NCBI GenBank assembly: GCA_045544195.1
Contig: JAZPYO010000020.1
Span: 1-63,905 of the forward strand
DNA from: RGIG7213 sp045544195
Lineage (GTDB): Bacteria > Bacillota > Clostridia > Oscillospirales > CAG-272
Direction: 5' to 3'
DNA length: 63,905 nt
Shown: positions 40,976 to 50,360 of the stretch, piece by piece
Layout of the letters: each line of letters opens with the position of its first letter
Numbering within the stretch: position 1 is the stretch's first letter
Program-made: the position numbers and the translations under genes
The notes under the pieces: generated by a model
Seen by the model: the letters and a program-made list of their open reading frames with translations, nothing else
Told to the model about the DNA's origin: nothing
The model's database searches: none

Positions 40976-42199
40976 ATGCGGTATTCGTCAATACTGCTTG
41001 CGTGCGTTGTGCTTTTGCTGTGCCTTTGCTCGTGCGGCGGCAATACCGTTGTATCCGATACGGTATATACGGCGCAGTATACGGGATCAACAGAGGAAAG
41101 CGCGCCTTTACCGAATGAGGATGTCAAAGGGTACATAAAGGTAAACGGTGTATACGCAGTTGATGAAAAAAGCGCCGTTATAGGCGGTATGTGCTCACAT
41201 TCTGCAAGCGTCAGCGCCGTTGGCGGCGGCAGGGAATTCACAGCGCAGAGCAGAAACGGTGTGTTTTTCATCACGGTCGATGCTGAAAAAAACAGACAGA
41301 TCGAATATACGGTGATCTGCAACGGCGCTGAGGAAAGGGTGACGGTGAAGCCGACGTCAAAAATGCAGAGCGTTGATTTTTACGCGGGCGGGAATTCACA
41401 GCTTTTCTTAAAAAGCCACCTTGATGCGTACACGCCTGACGGAGCGTTGAGCGAAAACACCGTAAATTATCTTAAAAAACGGCTTATTGAAAGAGATGAG
41501 CAGGTCAAAAACGCAGGCGGCAGGCTGATAGTTGCCATAGTGCCGACACCGCAGAGCATATACGGCGAATATGCGCCGCTCACCGTTGATACGTCAGATA
41601 TGACGCCGAGAGTACAGCTTATGCGCGCTATGAGTGATACCGACGTTTGCATAGTCGATCTTACAAAAACGCTGATAAACGCCAAGTCCGACGGCTATCC
41701 GCTCGTATATCAGACGGATACGCATTGGACGGAATACGCCGCATTCAAGGCATACGAGGTCATTCACGGTATAATAAAGGAGCAAAGATCTGAAATACCG
41801 ACGCATACGCTGAATGATTTTGTAATAGAGGAGCATATGTGCATTGCGGGCAATTTCATTGACGAGGGCAAGGAAGAATACGCGGAAAAGGCGTATTTTC
41901 TCAGCCCGAAATTCGATGGCAATCCCCTTTACGATAAGGTACGCCCGTACGCCATTCAAGGCTCGCATATAAGAGATGAATACACCGTTCATACGGAAAA
42001 CTCCTCTTTTCCCACGTGCCTTTTCGTAAGAGATTCGTTTTCAACGGGAATAATGAAATTCCTGTGCGACGATTTTTCCTGCGTATATATGCAGAAGATG
42101 TGGGAGCATACGGTAAATACGGAGCTTTTGAACGCTCATAAGCCCGATTACGTAATACATATTCTCAGCGAAGCAAATATAAAAGAAATATTAAAGTGA
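40976..42199 (+). CDS. DHHW/AlgX-like SGNH hydrolase lipoprotein
   Basis: A 407-residue lipoprotein (lipobox LCSC, Cys20) with the AlgX/AlgJ-like acetyltransferase pattern: IVAIVPTPQSIYGEYAPL, the catalytic Asp-His in YQTDTHWTEYAAFKAYEVI, and the Ser in CLFVRDSFSTGIMKF. These proteins work with MBOAT membrane acyltransferases to acetylate surface polysaccharides outside the cell. It is oddly placed between paaK and iorA, with a start one base after paaK, and is more divergent than the three DHHW proteins at 46-49.8 kb. Confidence 0.8.
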   Translation: MRYSSILLACVVLLLCLCSCGGNTVVSDTVYTAQYTGSTEESAPLPNEDVKGYIKVNGVYAVDEKSAVIGGMCSHSASVSAVGGGREFTAQSRNGVFFITVDAEKNRQIEYTVICNGAEERVTVKPTSKMQSVDFYAGGNSQLFLKSHLDAYTPDGALSENTVNYLKKRLIERDEQVKNAGGRLIVAIVPTPQSIYGEYAPLTVDTSDMTPRVQLMRAMSDTDVCIVDLTKTLINAKSDGYPLVYQTDTHWTEYAAFKAYEVIHGIIKEQRSEIPTHTLNDFVIEEHMCIAGNFIDEGKEEYAEKAYFLSPKFDGNPLYDKVRPYAIQGSHIRDEYTVHTENSSFPTCLFVRDSFSTGIMKFLCDDFSCVYMQKMWEHTVNTELLNAHKPDYVIHILSEANIKEILK

Positions 42200-42213
42200 A
42201 GGAATTGAACGAT

Positions 42214-43950
42214 ATGAAAAAACTGCTTTTGGGTAACGAGGCTGTTGCGCAGGGTCTGTATGAGGCAGGCGTCAAGATAGTTTCATCATACCCCGGAACA
42301 CCAAGCACGGAGATCACTGAAAGTGTAACAAAATACGAGGAGATATACTGCGAGTGGGCGCCTAACGAAAAGGTCGCATTTGAGGTAGCATCAGGCGCAA
42401 GCATCGCGGGAGCGCGCAGCTTCTGCGCTATGAAGCACGTGGGACTTAACGTTGCCGCCGATCCGCTTTACACAATGTCATACATAGGCGTAAAGGGCGG
42501 ATTTGTATGCGCTGTCGCGGATGACCCCGGAATGCACTCATCGCAGAACGAGCAGGATTCACGCCGCCACGCAATAGGCGCAAAGGTGCCGATGCTCGAG
42601 CCGTCCGATTCTGAGGAATGCAAGCAGTTCACGGTTTTGGCTTACGAGCTTTCCGAAAAATTCGACACGCCCGTGCTTTTGCGTCTTTCAACGAGAATAT
42701 CTCACTCGCGCTCGTTGGTCAATATCGGTCAAAGAGAGGAAAGACCGAATATAAAATACGAAAAGGACGTAATGAAGAATGTAATGATGCCCGCAATGGC
42801 GCGTCCGCGCCACGCGCACGTTGAAAAGCGTATGGCGGAGCTTGCACAATGGGCAGAAAGCTGCGAAATAAACAAAACGGAGTATTACAGCAAAAAAAGA
42901 GGCTTCATTTGCGCCGGTACAACGTACAACTACGCAAGAGAAGCGTTTGGCGAGGATGCAAGCTATCTTAAGCTGGGTATGGTAAATCCTCTGCCCTTGA
43001 ATATTATAAAGGATTTTGCATCGCAGGTGGACGAGCTTTACGTTGTTGAGGAGCTTGACAGCATAATCGAGGATCACTGCCTTAAAAACGGCATAAAGGT
43101 CATAGGTAAAAAGATATTCTCGATGCTCGGAGAGTTTTCACAGGCGACGGTAAAGGCGGCAGTAGACGGTACGCACGATGAGTATATCGAGTATCCTGAG
43201 CAGATACCCGTGCGTCCTCCCGTGCTTTGCGCAGGCTGTCCTCACAGAGGCTTCTATTACGCAATAAAGCAGTTCTCACCGTACGTCAGTGGTGATATCG
43301 GCTGTTATACTCTCGGCGCGTCAGCTCCTCTGTCGGGCGTTGATGCCTGCATCTGTATGGGCGCATCGGTGTCGGCTCTTCACGGCTACAACAAGGCGCT
43401 CGGTACAGAAAGCAAAAATTCTCTTGCGGTAATAGGCGACTCCACGTTTATCCATTCGGGTATTACGGGACTTATTGATATAGTATATAACAAGGGCTTT
43501 TCAACGGTGGTGGTTCTTGATAACTCCATTACGGGTATGACAGGCCACCAGAACAACCCCGCCAACGGTAAAACGATAAGGGGCGATGTGACAACGGCTG
43601 TTGATATAGAGGCTCTGGGCAGAGCGATCGGTATAAACAGAATAACCGTGGTCGATCCGTTCGATGTTGAAAACGTGCGTAAGGTCGTTAAAGAGGAAAT
43701 GGAGTGCGGAGAGGTATCGCTCATCATTTCACGCCGTCCGTGCGCACTTTTGAAGGGTATAAAGCACCCGATGCCGCTTAAGGTCAGCGACAAATGCGTA
43801 GGCTGCAGAAAGTGTCTTGAATGCGGCTGTCCGGCAATATCGGTAAAAACGGGCGAAAACGGCAAAAAGCGCGCGTACATAGATCCTAATCAGTGCCTGG
43901 GCTGCGGAGTTTGCACATACGCATGTAAGCTCGGAGCAATAGAAGGATAA
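42214..43950 (+). CDS. iorA: indolepyruvate ferredoxin oxidoreductase, alpha subunit
   Basis: A 578-residue thiamine-diphosphate enzyme subunit that decarboxylates aryl pyruvates (indolepyruvate, phenylpyruvate) to aryl-acetyl-CoA with ferredoxin. N-terminal SSYPGTPSTEITESV, central CAGCPHRGFYYAIKQ, TPP motif GDIGCYTLGA ... GDSTFIHSGITGL...NSITGMTGHQNNP, and two C-terminal 4Fe-4S ferredoxin motifs (CVGCRKCLECGC and CLGCGVCTYACK). Start ATG 42214 follows AAGGA. It is 13 bases before iorB. Confidence 0.96.
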   Translation: MKKLLLGNEAVAQGLYEAGVKIVSSYPGTPSTEITESVTKYEEIYCEWAPNEKVAFEVASGASIAGARSFCAMKHVGLNVAADPLYTMSYIGVKGGFVCAVADDPGMHSSQNEQDSRRHAIGAKVPMLEPSDSEECKQFTVLAYELSEKFDTPVLLRLSTRISHSRSLVNIGQREERPNIKYEKDVMKNVMMPAMARPRHAHVEKRMAELAQWAESCEINKTEYYSKKRGFICAGTTYNYAREAFGEDASYLKLGMVNPLPLNIIKDFASQVDELYVVEELDSIIEDHCLKNGIKVIGKKIFSMLGEFSQATVKAAVDGTHDEYIEYPEQIPVRPPVLCAGCPHRGFYYAIKQFSPYVSGDIGCYTLGASAPLSGVDACICMGASVSALHGYNKALGTESKNSLAVIGDSTFIHSGITGLIDIVYNKGFSTVVVLDNSITGMTGHQNNPANGKTIRGDVTTAVDIEALGRAIGINRITVVDPFDVENVRKVVKEEMECGEVSLIISRRPCALLKGIKHPMPLKVSDKCVGCRKCLECGCPAISVKTGENGKKRAYIDPNQCLGCGVCTYACKLGAIEG

Positions 43951-43963
43951 GGGGGAATATACA

Positions 43964-44542
43964 ATGGTTAAAAGCATACTTATCGTAGGTGTCGGCGGAC
44001 AGGGCACACTTCTTGCATCAAAAATAATGGGTGCGGTATTTACAGACCTTGGATATGACGTAAAGGTCAGCGAGGTACACGGTATGTCGCAAAGAGGCGG
44101 CAGCGTCGTAACGTACGTAAAATACGGAGAAAAGGTATTTTCTCCCGTTATCGAAAAGGGACAGGCGGATATCCTCATATCCTTTGAGCAGCTCGAGGCG
44201 GCGCGCTGGATGTCATATCTTAAGCCTGAGGGAATACTCATAACGAATACGCAGATGATAGATCCTATGCCCGTTATATCGGGTAAGGCGCAGTATCCTT
44301 CGCAGATCATCGAAAAAATATCGTCAGCGGGAATAAAGACGATATACGCAGATGCGCTGGCGATAGCAGAAAACTCAGGCTCGGCAAAGGCAGTGAATAT
44401 GGCGCTGCTCGGTATGGCGGCAAGCTTTATGCATATCGACAAGCAGATCTGGATAGACAAGATCCTGTCAACAGTTCCCGAAAAAACAAAGGAAACAAAC
44501 ATAAAAGCGTTTGAAGGCGGATACTCCAAGGCATCTGAATGA
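43964..44542 (+). CDS. iorB: indolepyruvate oxidoreductase, beta subunit
   Basis: A 192-residue gamma-domain-type subunit of keto-acid oxidoreductases: VGVGGQGTLLASKIMG is the conserved start, VSEVHGMSQRGGSVVTYVKYG the interface motif. With IorA it forms the aryl-pyruvate oxidoreductase. Start follows AAGGGGG. The pathway yields aryl-acetyl-CoA from aromatic amino acids; PaaK encoded upstream would act on it. 69 bases then separate it from an MBOAT gene of unrelated function. Confidence 0.96.
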   Translation: MVKSILIVGVGGQGTLLASKIMGAVFTDLGYDVKVSEVHGMSQRGGSVVTYVKYGEKVFSPVIEKGQADILISFEQLEAARWMSYLKPEGILITNTQMIDPMPVISGKAQYPSQIIEKISSAGIKTIYADALAIAENSGSAKAVNMALLGMAASFMHIDKQIWIDKILSTVPEKTKETNIKAFEGGYSKASE

Positions 44543-44611
44543 CTTTTTCTCTGTCAAAGAATAAAGCAGATCTGCCGAAATGTCTTATTAAAAGTATTTT
44601 AAGAGGTAAAA

Positions 44612-46006
44612 ATGTTATTTTCGAGTATAACGTTTATATTTGCTTTTTTGCCGATAGTGCTGATATTATATTACGGCGTATGCCGTAAGAGCAGAACGGC
44701 GCAGAACGTTATTTTGACGCTTGCGAGCTTGTTTTTCTACGCCTGGGGCGAGCCAAAATTCGTTCTTGTGATGATCGGCTCTATAATGCTAAACTGGCTT
44801 TTTGCCCTGCTTATTGACAAAAAAAGAAGCAACGATACGCTTTGCAGGGTCATAGTTGCTCTGTCGGTAATTTCGAATTTAGGCATACTTTTTATATTCA
44901 AATATCTCAATTTTACACTCGACAACCTCAGTAAATTAGGCTTGCCCGTGACCGTCACAAGCATTGCCTTGCCGATCGGTATATCGTTTTTCACGTTCCA
45001 GGCAATGTCCTATGTTATCGACGTATACAGAAAGGACGGCGCAGTACAGAAAAATCCTATGAATATAGCGCTGTATATCTCGTTCTTTCCGCAGCTTATA
45101 GCGGGTCCCATCGTCCGCTATCAGACCGTTGCAGAGCAGATACAAGGCCGTAAGGAGACGTTTGAGGATTTTTCAAAGGGTATATGCAGATTTATAATCG
45201 GCTTTTGCAAAAAGGTGCTTTTATCGAACGTTATGGCGTTGGTTGCCGATGCGGCATTCGATGCCGACGAACGAAGCGTTGTGTTTGCCTGGGTCGGCGC
45301 TATAGCTTATACGTTTCAGATATTCTACGACTTTTCGGGATATTCCGATATGGCTATCGGTCTTGGCAGAATGTTCGGATTTCATTTTCTTGAAAACTTT
45401 GATTATCCGTATATGTCACGCTCTGTGTCGGAATTCTGGAGAAGATGGCATATCTCACTCGGCTCGTGGTTCCGTGATTACGTTTACTTTCCCCTTGGCG
45501 GAAGCCGCGTGAAAACGAAGAGTCGTCTTGTTCTGAATTTGTTTGCCGTATGGTTTTTGACAGGTATATGGCACGGGGCAAACTGGACGTTCATTATCTG
45601 GGGACTTATGTATTTTGTCCTTATAGCGCTTGAAAAGCTGACAGGCTTTGCAGAAAAGCTGAAGGGCTTCGGTACTGTATATACGCTGTTCTTCGTTGTT
45701 ATGGGCTGGGTGCTGTTCAGAGCCGAAAGCCTTTCCCTTGCCGTTGATTATATGAAGAATATGTTCGGGGTCGGTTCATCCGGGCTTGTATGCGATAAGG
45801 TAATATTCTATCTGTCGGAAAACAAATTTGAATTTATCTTCGCGCTGTTGTTCTGCATACCGGTATTCAAATACGTGCCCGAGAAAATAAAAAGCAGCAA
45901 GGCAGCAAACGTAATTTATCCCATAGTGCTTATGACGGTGTTCATCTTCGCCGTAAGCTGTATAGTAAAGGGCTCGTACAACCCGTTCATATATTTTAAT
46001 TTCTGA
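44612..46006 (+). CDS. MBOAT family O-acyltransferase (AlgI/DltB-like)
   Basis: A 464-residue polytopic membrane acyltransferase: VILTLASLFFYAWGEPKFVLV, SFFPQLIAGPIVRYQTV, EFWRRWHISLGSWFRDYVYFPLGGSR, and the catalytic His region AVWFLTGIWHGANWTFIIWG. It should move acetyl groups across the membrane to SGNH partners that finish transfer to a surface polysaccharide. Start follows AGAGGT. Followed by three DHHW genes, the usual partners. Acceptor glycan unknown. Confidence 0.95.
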   Translation: MLFSSITFIFAFLPIVLILYYGVCRKSRTAQNVILTLASLFFYAWGEPKFVLVMIGSIMLNWLFALLIDKKRSNDTLCRVIVALSVISNLGILFIFKYLNFTLDNLSKLGLPVTVTSIALPIGISFFTFQAMSYVIDVYRKDGAVQKNPMNIALYISFFPQLIAGPIVRYQTVAEQIQGRKETFEDFSKGICRFIIGFCKKVLLSNVMALVADAAFDADERSVVFAWVGAIAYTFQIFYDFSGYSDMAIGLGRMFGFHFLENFDYPYMSRSVSEFWRRWHISLGSWFRDYVYFPLGGSRVKTKSRLVLNLFAVWFLTGIWHGANWTFIIWGLMYFVLIALEKLTGFAEKLKGFGTVYTLFFVVMGWVLFRAESLSLAVDYMKNMFGVGSSGLVCDKVIFYLSENKFEFIFALLFCIPVFKYVPEKIKSSKAANVIYPIVLMTVFIFAVSCIVKGSYNPFIYFNF

Positions 46007-46018
46007 TACGGAGATAAT

Positions 46019-47212
46019 ATGAAATATAAAATTACCGCTATCGTAAGTACGGTTTTTATCTTTGTTTCGTTAATAGGATTTATCGTTGTCGGCGGACAGA
46101 TGATCAACGAAGAGTGCGAATTTGATGGCTTTTCTTTATCATCCTTGAAGACCTTGTTTCTTTTCTTCAAGGATGAAAACGCCAAAATGGTTTTTTGCCA
46201 CGATGAATATATCGACGTCAACGGTGCGTACTATCAGATCACGGGAAAAAAGTACGTAAAGGCTTATGACAGCATAGCAAAGCTGAAAAACGGTATGCTG
46301 GTCTATGCGAATCTTGAAAAGAATAATTTTGACGGAGCTTTTCGTGTCGATTCATTAAAGGAATTTGACGATGCGCTTTCGCAAAAGGGCATTGACTTTT
46401 TATACGTTTTGGCGCCGTCGAAGATGAGCCGATACGACCGTGACGAATACTTACCGTATAAGGCTGTTTCTTCGGGAACAGATCCAACGAGCTTAGTTGA
46501 CGCTTTATCAAAAAGCGGACTTTCGTATATTGATATTGAAGCTCGGATGCGGGAAGACGGTATTCCGCATTACGACAGCTTTTTCAGATCCGATCATCAT
46601 TGGCTGCCTCAGACCGGCTTTTACGCAAATACGCTGATATGCCAATATCTGAAGGACGATCTTGGCTTTGAATTCAATTCACGGATACTCGATATTGACA
46701 ATTATAACCAAGATACGTATGAAAGATCGTTTCTCGGTACTCAGGGCAGAGGGATCGGAACGGTATTTTCTCCCGTAGACGATATGACATTGATCTATCC
46801 CCGGTTTGACACGGATATTTCGGTCAATACAGACGGGAATATAACAGAAGGAACGTTTTACGATGCGATTTTCCGTATGGAGTATCTGACGCCGAAGGTA
46901 GACGTCAATGATAACGATTATTTTGTGTATCTCGGCGGAAGCGTGCCGTGGCAGCTCATAAAAAATAATAACGCTGATAATGATAAAAAGATCGTCCTTG
47001 TTACCGACAGTTTTTCGGGAGTGAGCGCCCCGTTCCTTTCTTTAGCGTGCAGTGAATTGCATATTCTTGACGGCCGTTGGTTTGAGGGCGAGAGCATATA
47101 CGATTACGCAGTCAGAATTGAAGCTGACGTTGTAATATCATTGCACCATTCAAGCACGATCACGGATGATAGGTTTTTCAATTTTATGCAGATGCGTCCT
47201 GTGAAGGAGTGA
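46019..47212 (+). CDS. DHHW family SGNH protein, paralogue 1
   Basis: A 397-residue membrane-anchored protein (N-terminal helix ITAIVSTVFIFVSLIGFIVVG). The Asp-His pair lies in RSDHHWLPQTGFYANTLIC and the Ser in VTDSFSGVSAPFLSLACSELHILDGRWF. DHHW proteins resemble AlgX/AlgJ and act with MBOAT proteins in extracellular O-acetylation. Start ATG after GGAGATAAT, 12 bases downstream of the MBOAT gene. It is one of three tandem paralogues that share VFSPVDD and a common promoter-proximal leader. Confidence 0.85.
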   Translation: MKYKITAIVSTVFIFVSLIGFIVVGGQMINEECEFDGFSLSSLKTLFLFFKDENAKMVFCHDEYIDVNGAYYQITGKKYVKAYDSIAKLKNGMLVYANLEKNNFDGAFRVDSLKEFDDALSQKGIDFLYVLAPSKMSRYDRDEYLPYKAVSSGTDPTSLVDALSKSGLSYIDIEARMREDGIPHYDSFFRSDHHWLPQTGFYANTLICQYLKDDLGFEFNSRILDIDNYNQDTYERSFLGTQGRGIGTVFSPVDDMTLIYPRFDTDISVNTDGNITEGTFYDAIFRMEYLTPKVDVNDNDYFVYLGGSVPWQLIKNNNADNDKKIVLVTDSFSGVSAPFLSLACSELHILDGRWFEGESIYDYAVRIEADVVISLHHSSTITDDRFFNFMQMRPVKE

Positions 47213-47269
47213 CGTTTTCCTTGATCTTCAGATACATGTATTTGCATAGCTTGTGAAAGTAAAATACTG

Positions 47270-47426
47270 TGTCTGCATACCGGTATTCAAATACGTGCCC
47301 GAAAAAATAAAGAACAGCAAGGCGGCAAACATAATTTATCCCGTTGTGCTTATGACGGTGTTCATCTTCGATGTAAGCTGTATAGTAAAGGGCTCGTACA
47401 ACCCGTTTATATACTTCAATTTCTGA
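47270..47426 (+). pseudogene. 3' relic of a second MBOAT gene
   Basis: Nearly identical to 45850-46006, the last 52 codons of the intact MBOAT gene including its stop (FKYVPEKIKNSKAANIIYP ... YNPFIYFNF). It shows that an MBOAT-DHHW unit was duplicated and the second MBOAT then lost. Confidence 0.92.
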
Positions 47427-47438
47427 TACGGAGATAAT

Positions 47439-48629
47439 ATGAAATATAAAATATCATCAGTAACCGTAACGGCATTTCTGGTCATATCATGCATATTGTA
47501 TATATACAATTGCGGTGCGTTTATATTTGATGCATACAAAGAAAACGGAGGGAATGTGTCCGGCGTTAAGGCTGCGATCTTAAAAATAAGAGATGCTGAT
47601 GCACAGCAAGCCCCGTTCAGATACACGTACATTGATATCAACGGCACATATCACGTTATGACAGAAAAGAGCTTTGTATATGATCCGTATGCTGCTGTTG
47701 CAAAGATGAACAATGGATACCTTACGTTTGCAAAAACTGTTGAGGATGAGACCGATCTTAAGTCCTTGGCTGAAAAGGTTACGGAATTTAAAGAGGTACT
47801 TGAAAAGAAAAATATAAGCTTTCTGTACGTTCAGGATCCTGAAAAGGCGTGCAGATATGATAAAGACACCGTTATGCCTACGGGCTTATATACGAGTTTG
47901 CCTGACGTTAAGCCTTTTTTGAATGAGCTTAAAAAAAATGGCGTTGATCATATTGATTTAGAGGAGCGTTTGCATAACGACGGCCTTGACCATTACGGTA
48001 TATTTTTTAAAACGGATCACCATTGGACAGTGCAAGCGGGTTTTTGGGCAAACTCCGTTATTTGCAAGCATTTGGAAGACAAAGGCTTGATAAAGACCGA
48101 AAAAGAGCTTTTGGACAAGAATTCGTACGTATCTGAAAAATACGAAAATGCTTTTATCGGTTCTCAGGGAACACGTGTGGGAAAGGTTTTTTCGCCCGTT
48201 GATGATTTTGAATTTATAAATCCGGGCTTTGATACCGATATTACGGTGATCTCTGACGGGGTTGAAAAAAGAGGACCGTTCACATCATCATTGCTCGATA
48301 TGAGCTGCTTTACAGAGCAGGCGGAGCTTAGTGATAAGGATTACGTTGCATTTTTGGGCGGTGATTTCGCATTGCAGAAGGTTATAAACCACAAGAATAC
48401 ATCCGGAAAGAAGATCGTTGTTATACGTGACAGCTTTGCACGTGTCGTTACCCCGTATTTAGCCTTGCAATGCAGTGAATTGCATATTATCGATCTTCGG
48501 TATTTCAAAGATATGTCCGTTTTGGAATATTCGGAAAGCATCGGTGCGGATGCGGTAATCGTTATGTATAATCCGTCAATATTTACAGAAACAGCTTCGT
48601 TTGATTTTTTAGGCGACGAAACGGAATAA
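47439..48629 (+). CDS. DHHW family SGNH protein, paralogue 2
   Basis: A 396-residue paralogue with N-terminal membrane helix (VTVTAFLVISCILYIYN), KTDHHWTVQAGFWANSVIC for the Asp-His motif, and VIRDSFARVVTPYLALQCSEL for the Ser. It shares the leader sequence and VFSPVDDFEF segment with paralogue 1, so it arose with the duplicated unit. Same ribosome binding site GGAGATAAT. Catalytic residues appear intact, so it may have a distinct acceptor or act redundantly. Confidence 0.85.
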   Translation: MKYKISSVTVTAFLVISCILYIYNCGAFIFDAYKENGGNVSGVKAAILKIRDADAQQAPFRYTYIDINGTYHVMTEKSFVYDPYAAVAKMNNGYLTFAKTVEDETDLKSLAEKVTEFKEVLEKKNISFLYVQDPEKACRYDKDTVMPTGLYTSLPDVKPFLNELKKNGVDHIDLEERLHNDGLDHYGIFFKTDHHWTVQAGFWANSVICKHLEDKGLIKTEKELLDKNSYVSEKYENAFIGSQGTRVGKVFSPVDDFEFINPGFDTDITVISDGVEKRGPFTSSLLDMSCFTEQAELSDKDYVAFLGGDFALQKVINHKNTSGKKIVVIRDSFARVVTPYLALQCSELHIIDLRYFKDMSVLEYSESIGADAVIVMYNPSIFTETASFDFLGDETE

Positions 48630-48660
48630 TACGGATAAAATTTCTGATTGGTATAAATAT

Positions 48661-49839
48661 ATGAAAAAATATACGATTACAACAATTATAACGTGTGCAT
48701 TTCTTTGCTTTGGCACGTTTGCGTTTTTGAGAGGAGCTTATATCAATTTAAAAAACGAATACTCAGGACAAGACGTTTCATTTTCAACAGCGTACAATAT
48801 GTATGAAAGCATCAAGCAAAAAGACGGCGAATATCTGAGCGGACGCACATACGTTGCTTATTTCAACGGCGCATGCCAGCGTTTGCTTGACAAAAAATGC
48901 GTGATCGACCCGGGACATACCGTCACAAAGCTGAACAACGGATATATTGCCTTTACTGTTGACAAGGATGATTATTATTACACCCGTGATTACAGTGAGA
49001 GGCTCAAGAGCCTGGAAAGGCTTAAAGGTCAGCTTGATGAGCACGGGATAGGTCTTACGTTTTCCAACGTTCTGGAAAGAAATCCATTGAACGATACACG
49101 CTTGCCTTATGATTGCCTGACGTTCGATCAGGATATAAGCGGTATGCTTGACCTTACTGAAAAGGCGGGCATCAGCACGCTTAATATGATGGACAATGCA
49201 AAAGATATTCCGATGGACTATTACAGCCTTTTTTACAGAACAGACCACCATTGGAACGTTTACGGAGGCTTCTACGCTTCAAAAATGCTGATATCACACC
49301 TCGGATACGAAACGTATGAAGCAGTAACGGATATATCGTCTTATGACGAAAGGATAGCTAAGAATTGCTTTCTTGGCTCTATCGGCAGAAGAGTAGGTCC
49401 TTATTACAGCGGTCTTGACGATTTTACGGTACTTTACCCAAAATTCGAAACCGATCTTACCGTTGTGACAAACGGAGAAAACGAGCGATATGGCAGCTTT
49501 GATAAAACGGTGATATTTGATAACTATATGCCGACTGACAATACGATGAATACTGTGGCGTATTCGGCTTTTCTGAACGGGGATAACGGCATTCAGACTG
49601 TAAAAAACAGTATGTGTACTAACGGAAAAAAGGTTTTATTGCTAAGAGACAGCTACGGCGGAGCTATGGCACCGTATTTTTCACTTGCGTGTGAGGAGCT
49701 TCACATTATTGATATGCGTTATTATGACGGTGTTGCGATAGCACAGTACGCCGTTCAGGAGGATATTGACGATGTTGTCATAATGTACAGCAGCGGTTCA
49801 TTGAACAAAACTTGCTTTAATTTTGATATGGAACAGTAA
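48661..49839 (+). CDS. DHHW family SGNH protein, paralogue 3
   Basis: A 392-residue paralogue, more divergent than the first two but complete: N-terminal helix (TIITCAFLCFGTFAFLRG), YRTDHHWNVYGGFYASKML, and LLRDSYGGAMAPYFSLACEELHII. No clear ribosome binding site precedes the ATG, so translation may depend on coupling to the gene 31 bases upstream. Ends 10 bases before an ACT-domain gene that is functionally linked to the ior/paaK genes rather than to this cassette. Confidence 0.82.
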   Translation: MKKYTITTIITCAFLCFGTFAFLRGAYINLKNEYSGQDVSFSTAYNMYESIKQKDGEYLSGRTYVAYFNGACQRLLDKKCVIDPGHTVTKLNNGYIAFTVDKDDYYYTRDYSERLKSLERLKGQLDEHGIGLTFSNVLERNPLNDTRLPYDCLTFDQDISGMLDLTEKAGISTLNMMDNAKDIPMDYYSLFYRTDHHWNVYGGFYASKMLISHLGYETYEAVTDISSYDERIAKNCFLGSIGRRVGPYYSGLDDFTVLYPKFETDLTVVTNGENERYGSFDKTVIFDNYMPTDNTMNTVAYSAFLNGDNGIQTVKNSMCTNGKKVLLLRDSYGGAMAPYFSLACEELHIIDMRYYDGVAIAQYAVQEDIDDVVIMYSSGSLNKTCFNFDMEQ

Positions 49840-49849
49840 AGGAGAAGAA

Positions 49850-50284
49850 ATGAGAGTTAAGCAGTTATCTATTTTTATGGAAAATAAGTCGGGAAGGATC
49901 GCTGAGATCACCCGTGTGCTTGCCTGCGCGGGAATAGATATAAGAGCGTTGTCCATTGCGGATACTACCGATTTCGGTATTTTGCGTCTTATCGTCAATC
50001 AGCCTGAAAAGGCAGAGCAGGTATGCAAGAAGGCAGGGCTTATGACCGCTCTGACTGACGTGCTTGCCATTCGCATTGAGGATCGCCCAGGCAGCTTTTC
50101 GGATGCTATGCAGTATCTTGCCTGCGCGGGAGTCAGCATTGAGTATATGTATGCCTTTCTGACGCCGGGTAATGATAAATACGCTTGCATAATCGTCAGC
50201 GCAACGCCGACCGACCTTGCTGAAAAGCTGTTGATAAATGCAGGCGCTACACTGCTTTCGGGCGAAGAGATCTACGAAATGTGA
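49850..50284 (+). CDS. tandem ACT-domain protein
   Basis: A 144-residue protein of two ACT domains (RVKQLSIFMENKSGRIAEITRVLACAGIDIRALSI and VLAIRIEDRPGSFSDAMQYLACAGVSIEYMYAF). ACT domains bind amino acids. In Clostridia and methanogens this small protein is often encoded next to paaK and ior genes and is thought to sense aromatic amino acids. ATG 49850 after AAAGGAGA. Here it is separated from ior by the O-acetylation cassette. A terminator follows. Confidence 0.9.
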   Translation: MRVKQLSIFMENKSGRIAEITRVLACAGIDIRALSIADTTDFGILRLIVNQPEKAEQVCKKAGLMTALTDVLAIRIEDRPGSFSDAMQYLACAGVSIEYMYAFLTPGNDKYACIIVSATPTDLAEKLLINAGATLLSGEEIYEM

Positions 50285-50290
50285 TAATAC

Positions 50291-50330
50291 GCAAAACGCC
50301 GTAAAACAGATGTATTGCGGCGTTTTGCTT
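50291..50330 (+). terminator. terminator of the ior/DHHW/ACT region
   Basis: GCAAAACGCCG/CGGCGTTTTGC stem. T-run is within and after the stem. Confidence 0.8.
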
Positions 50331-50360
50331 ATAAATTTGTAATGTCGAAGGAGTATATTT

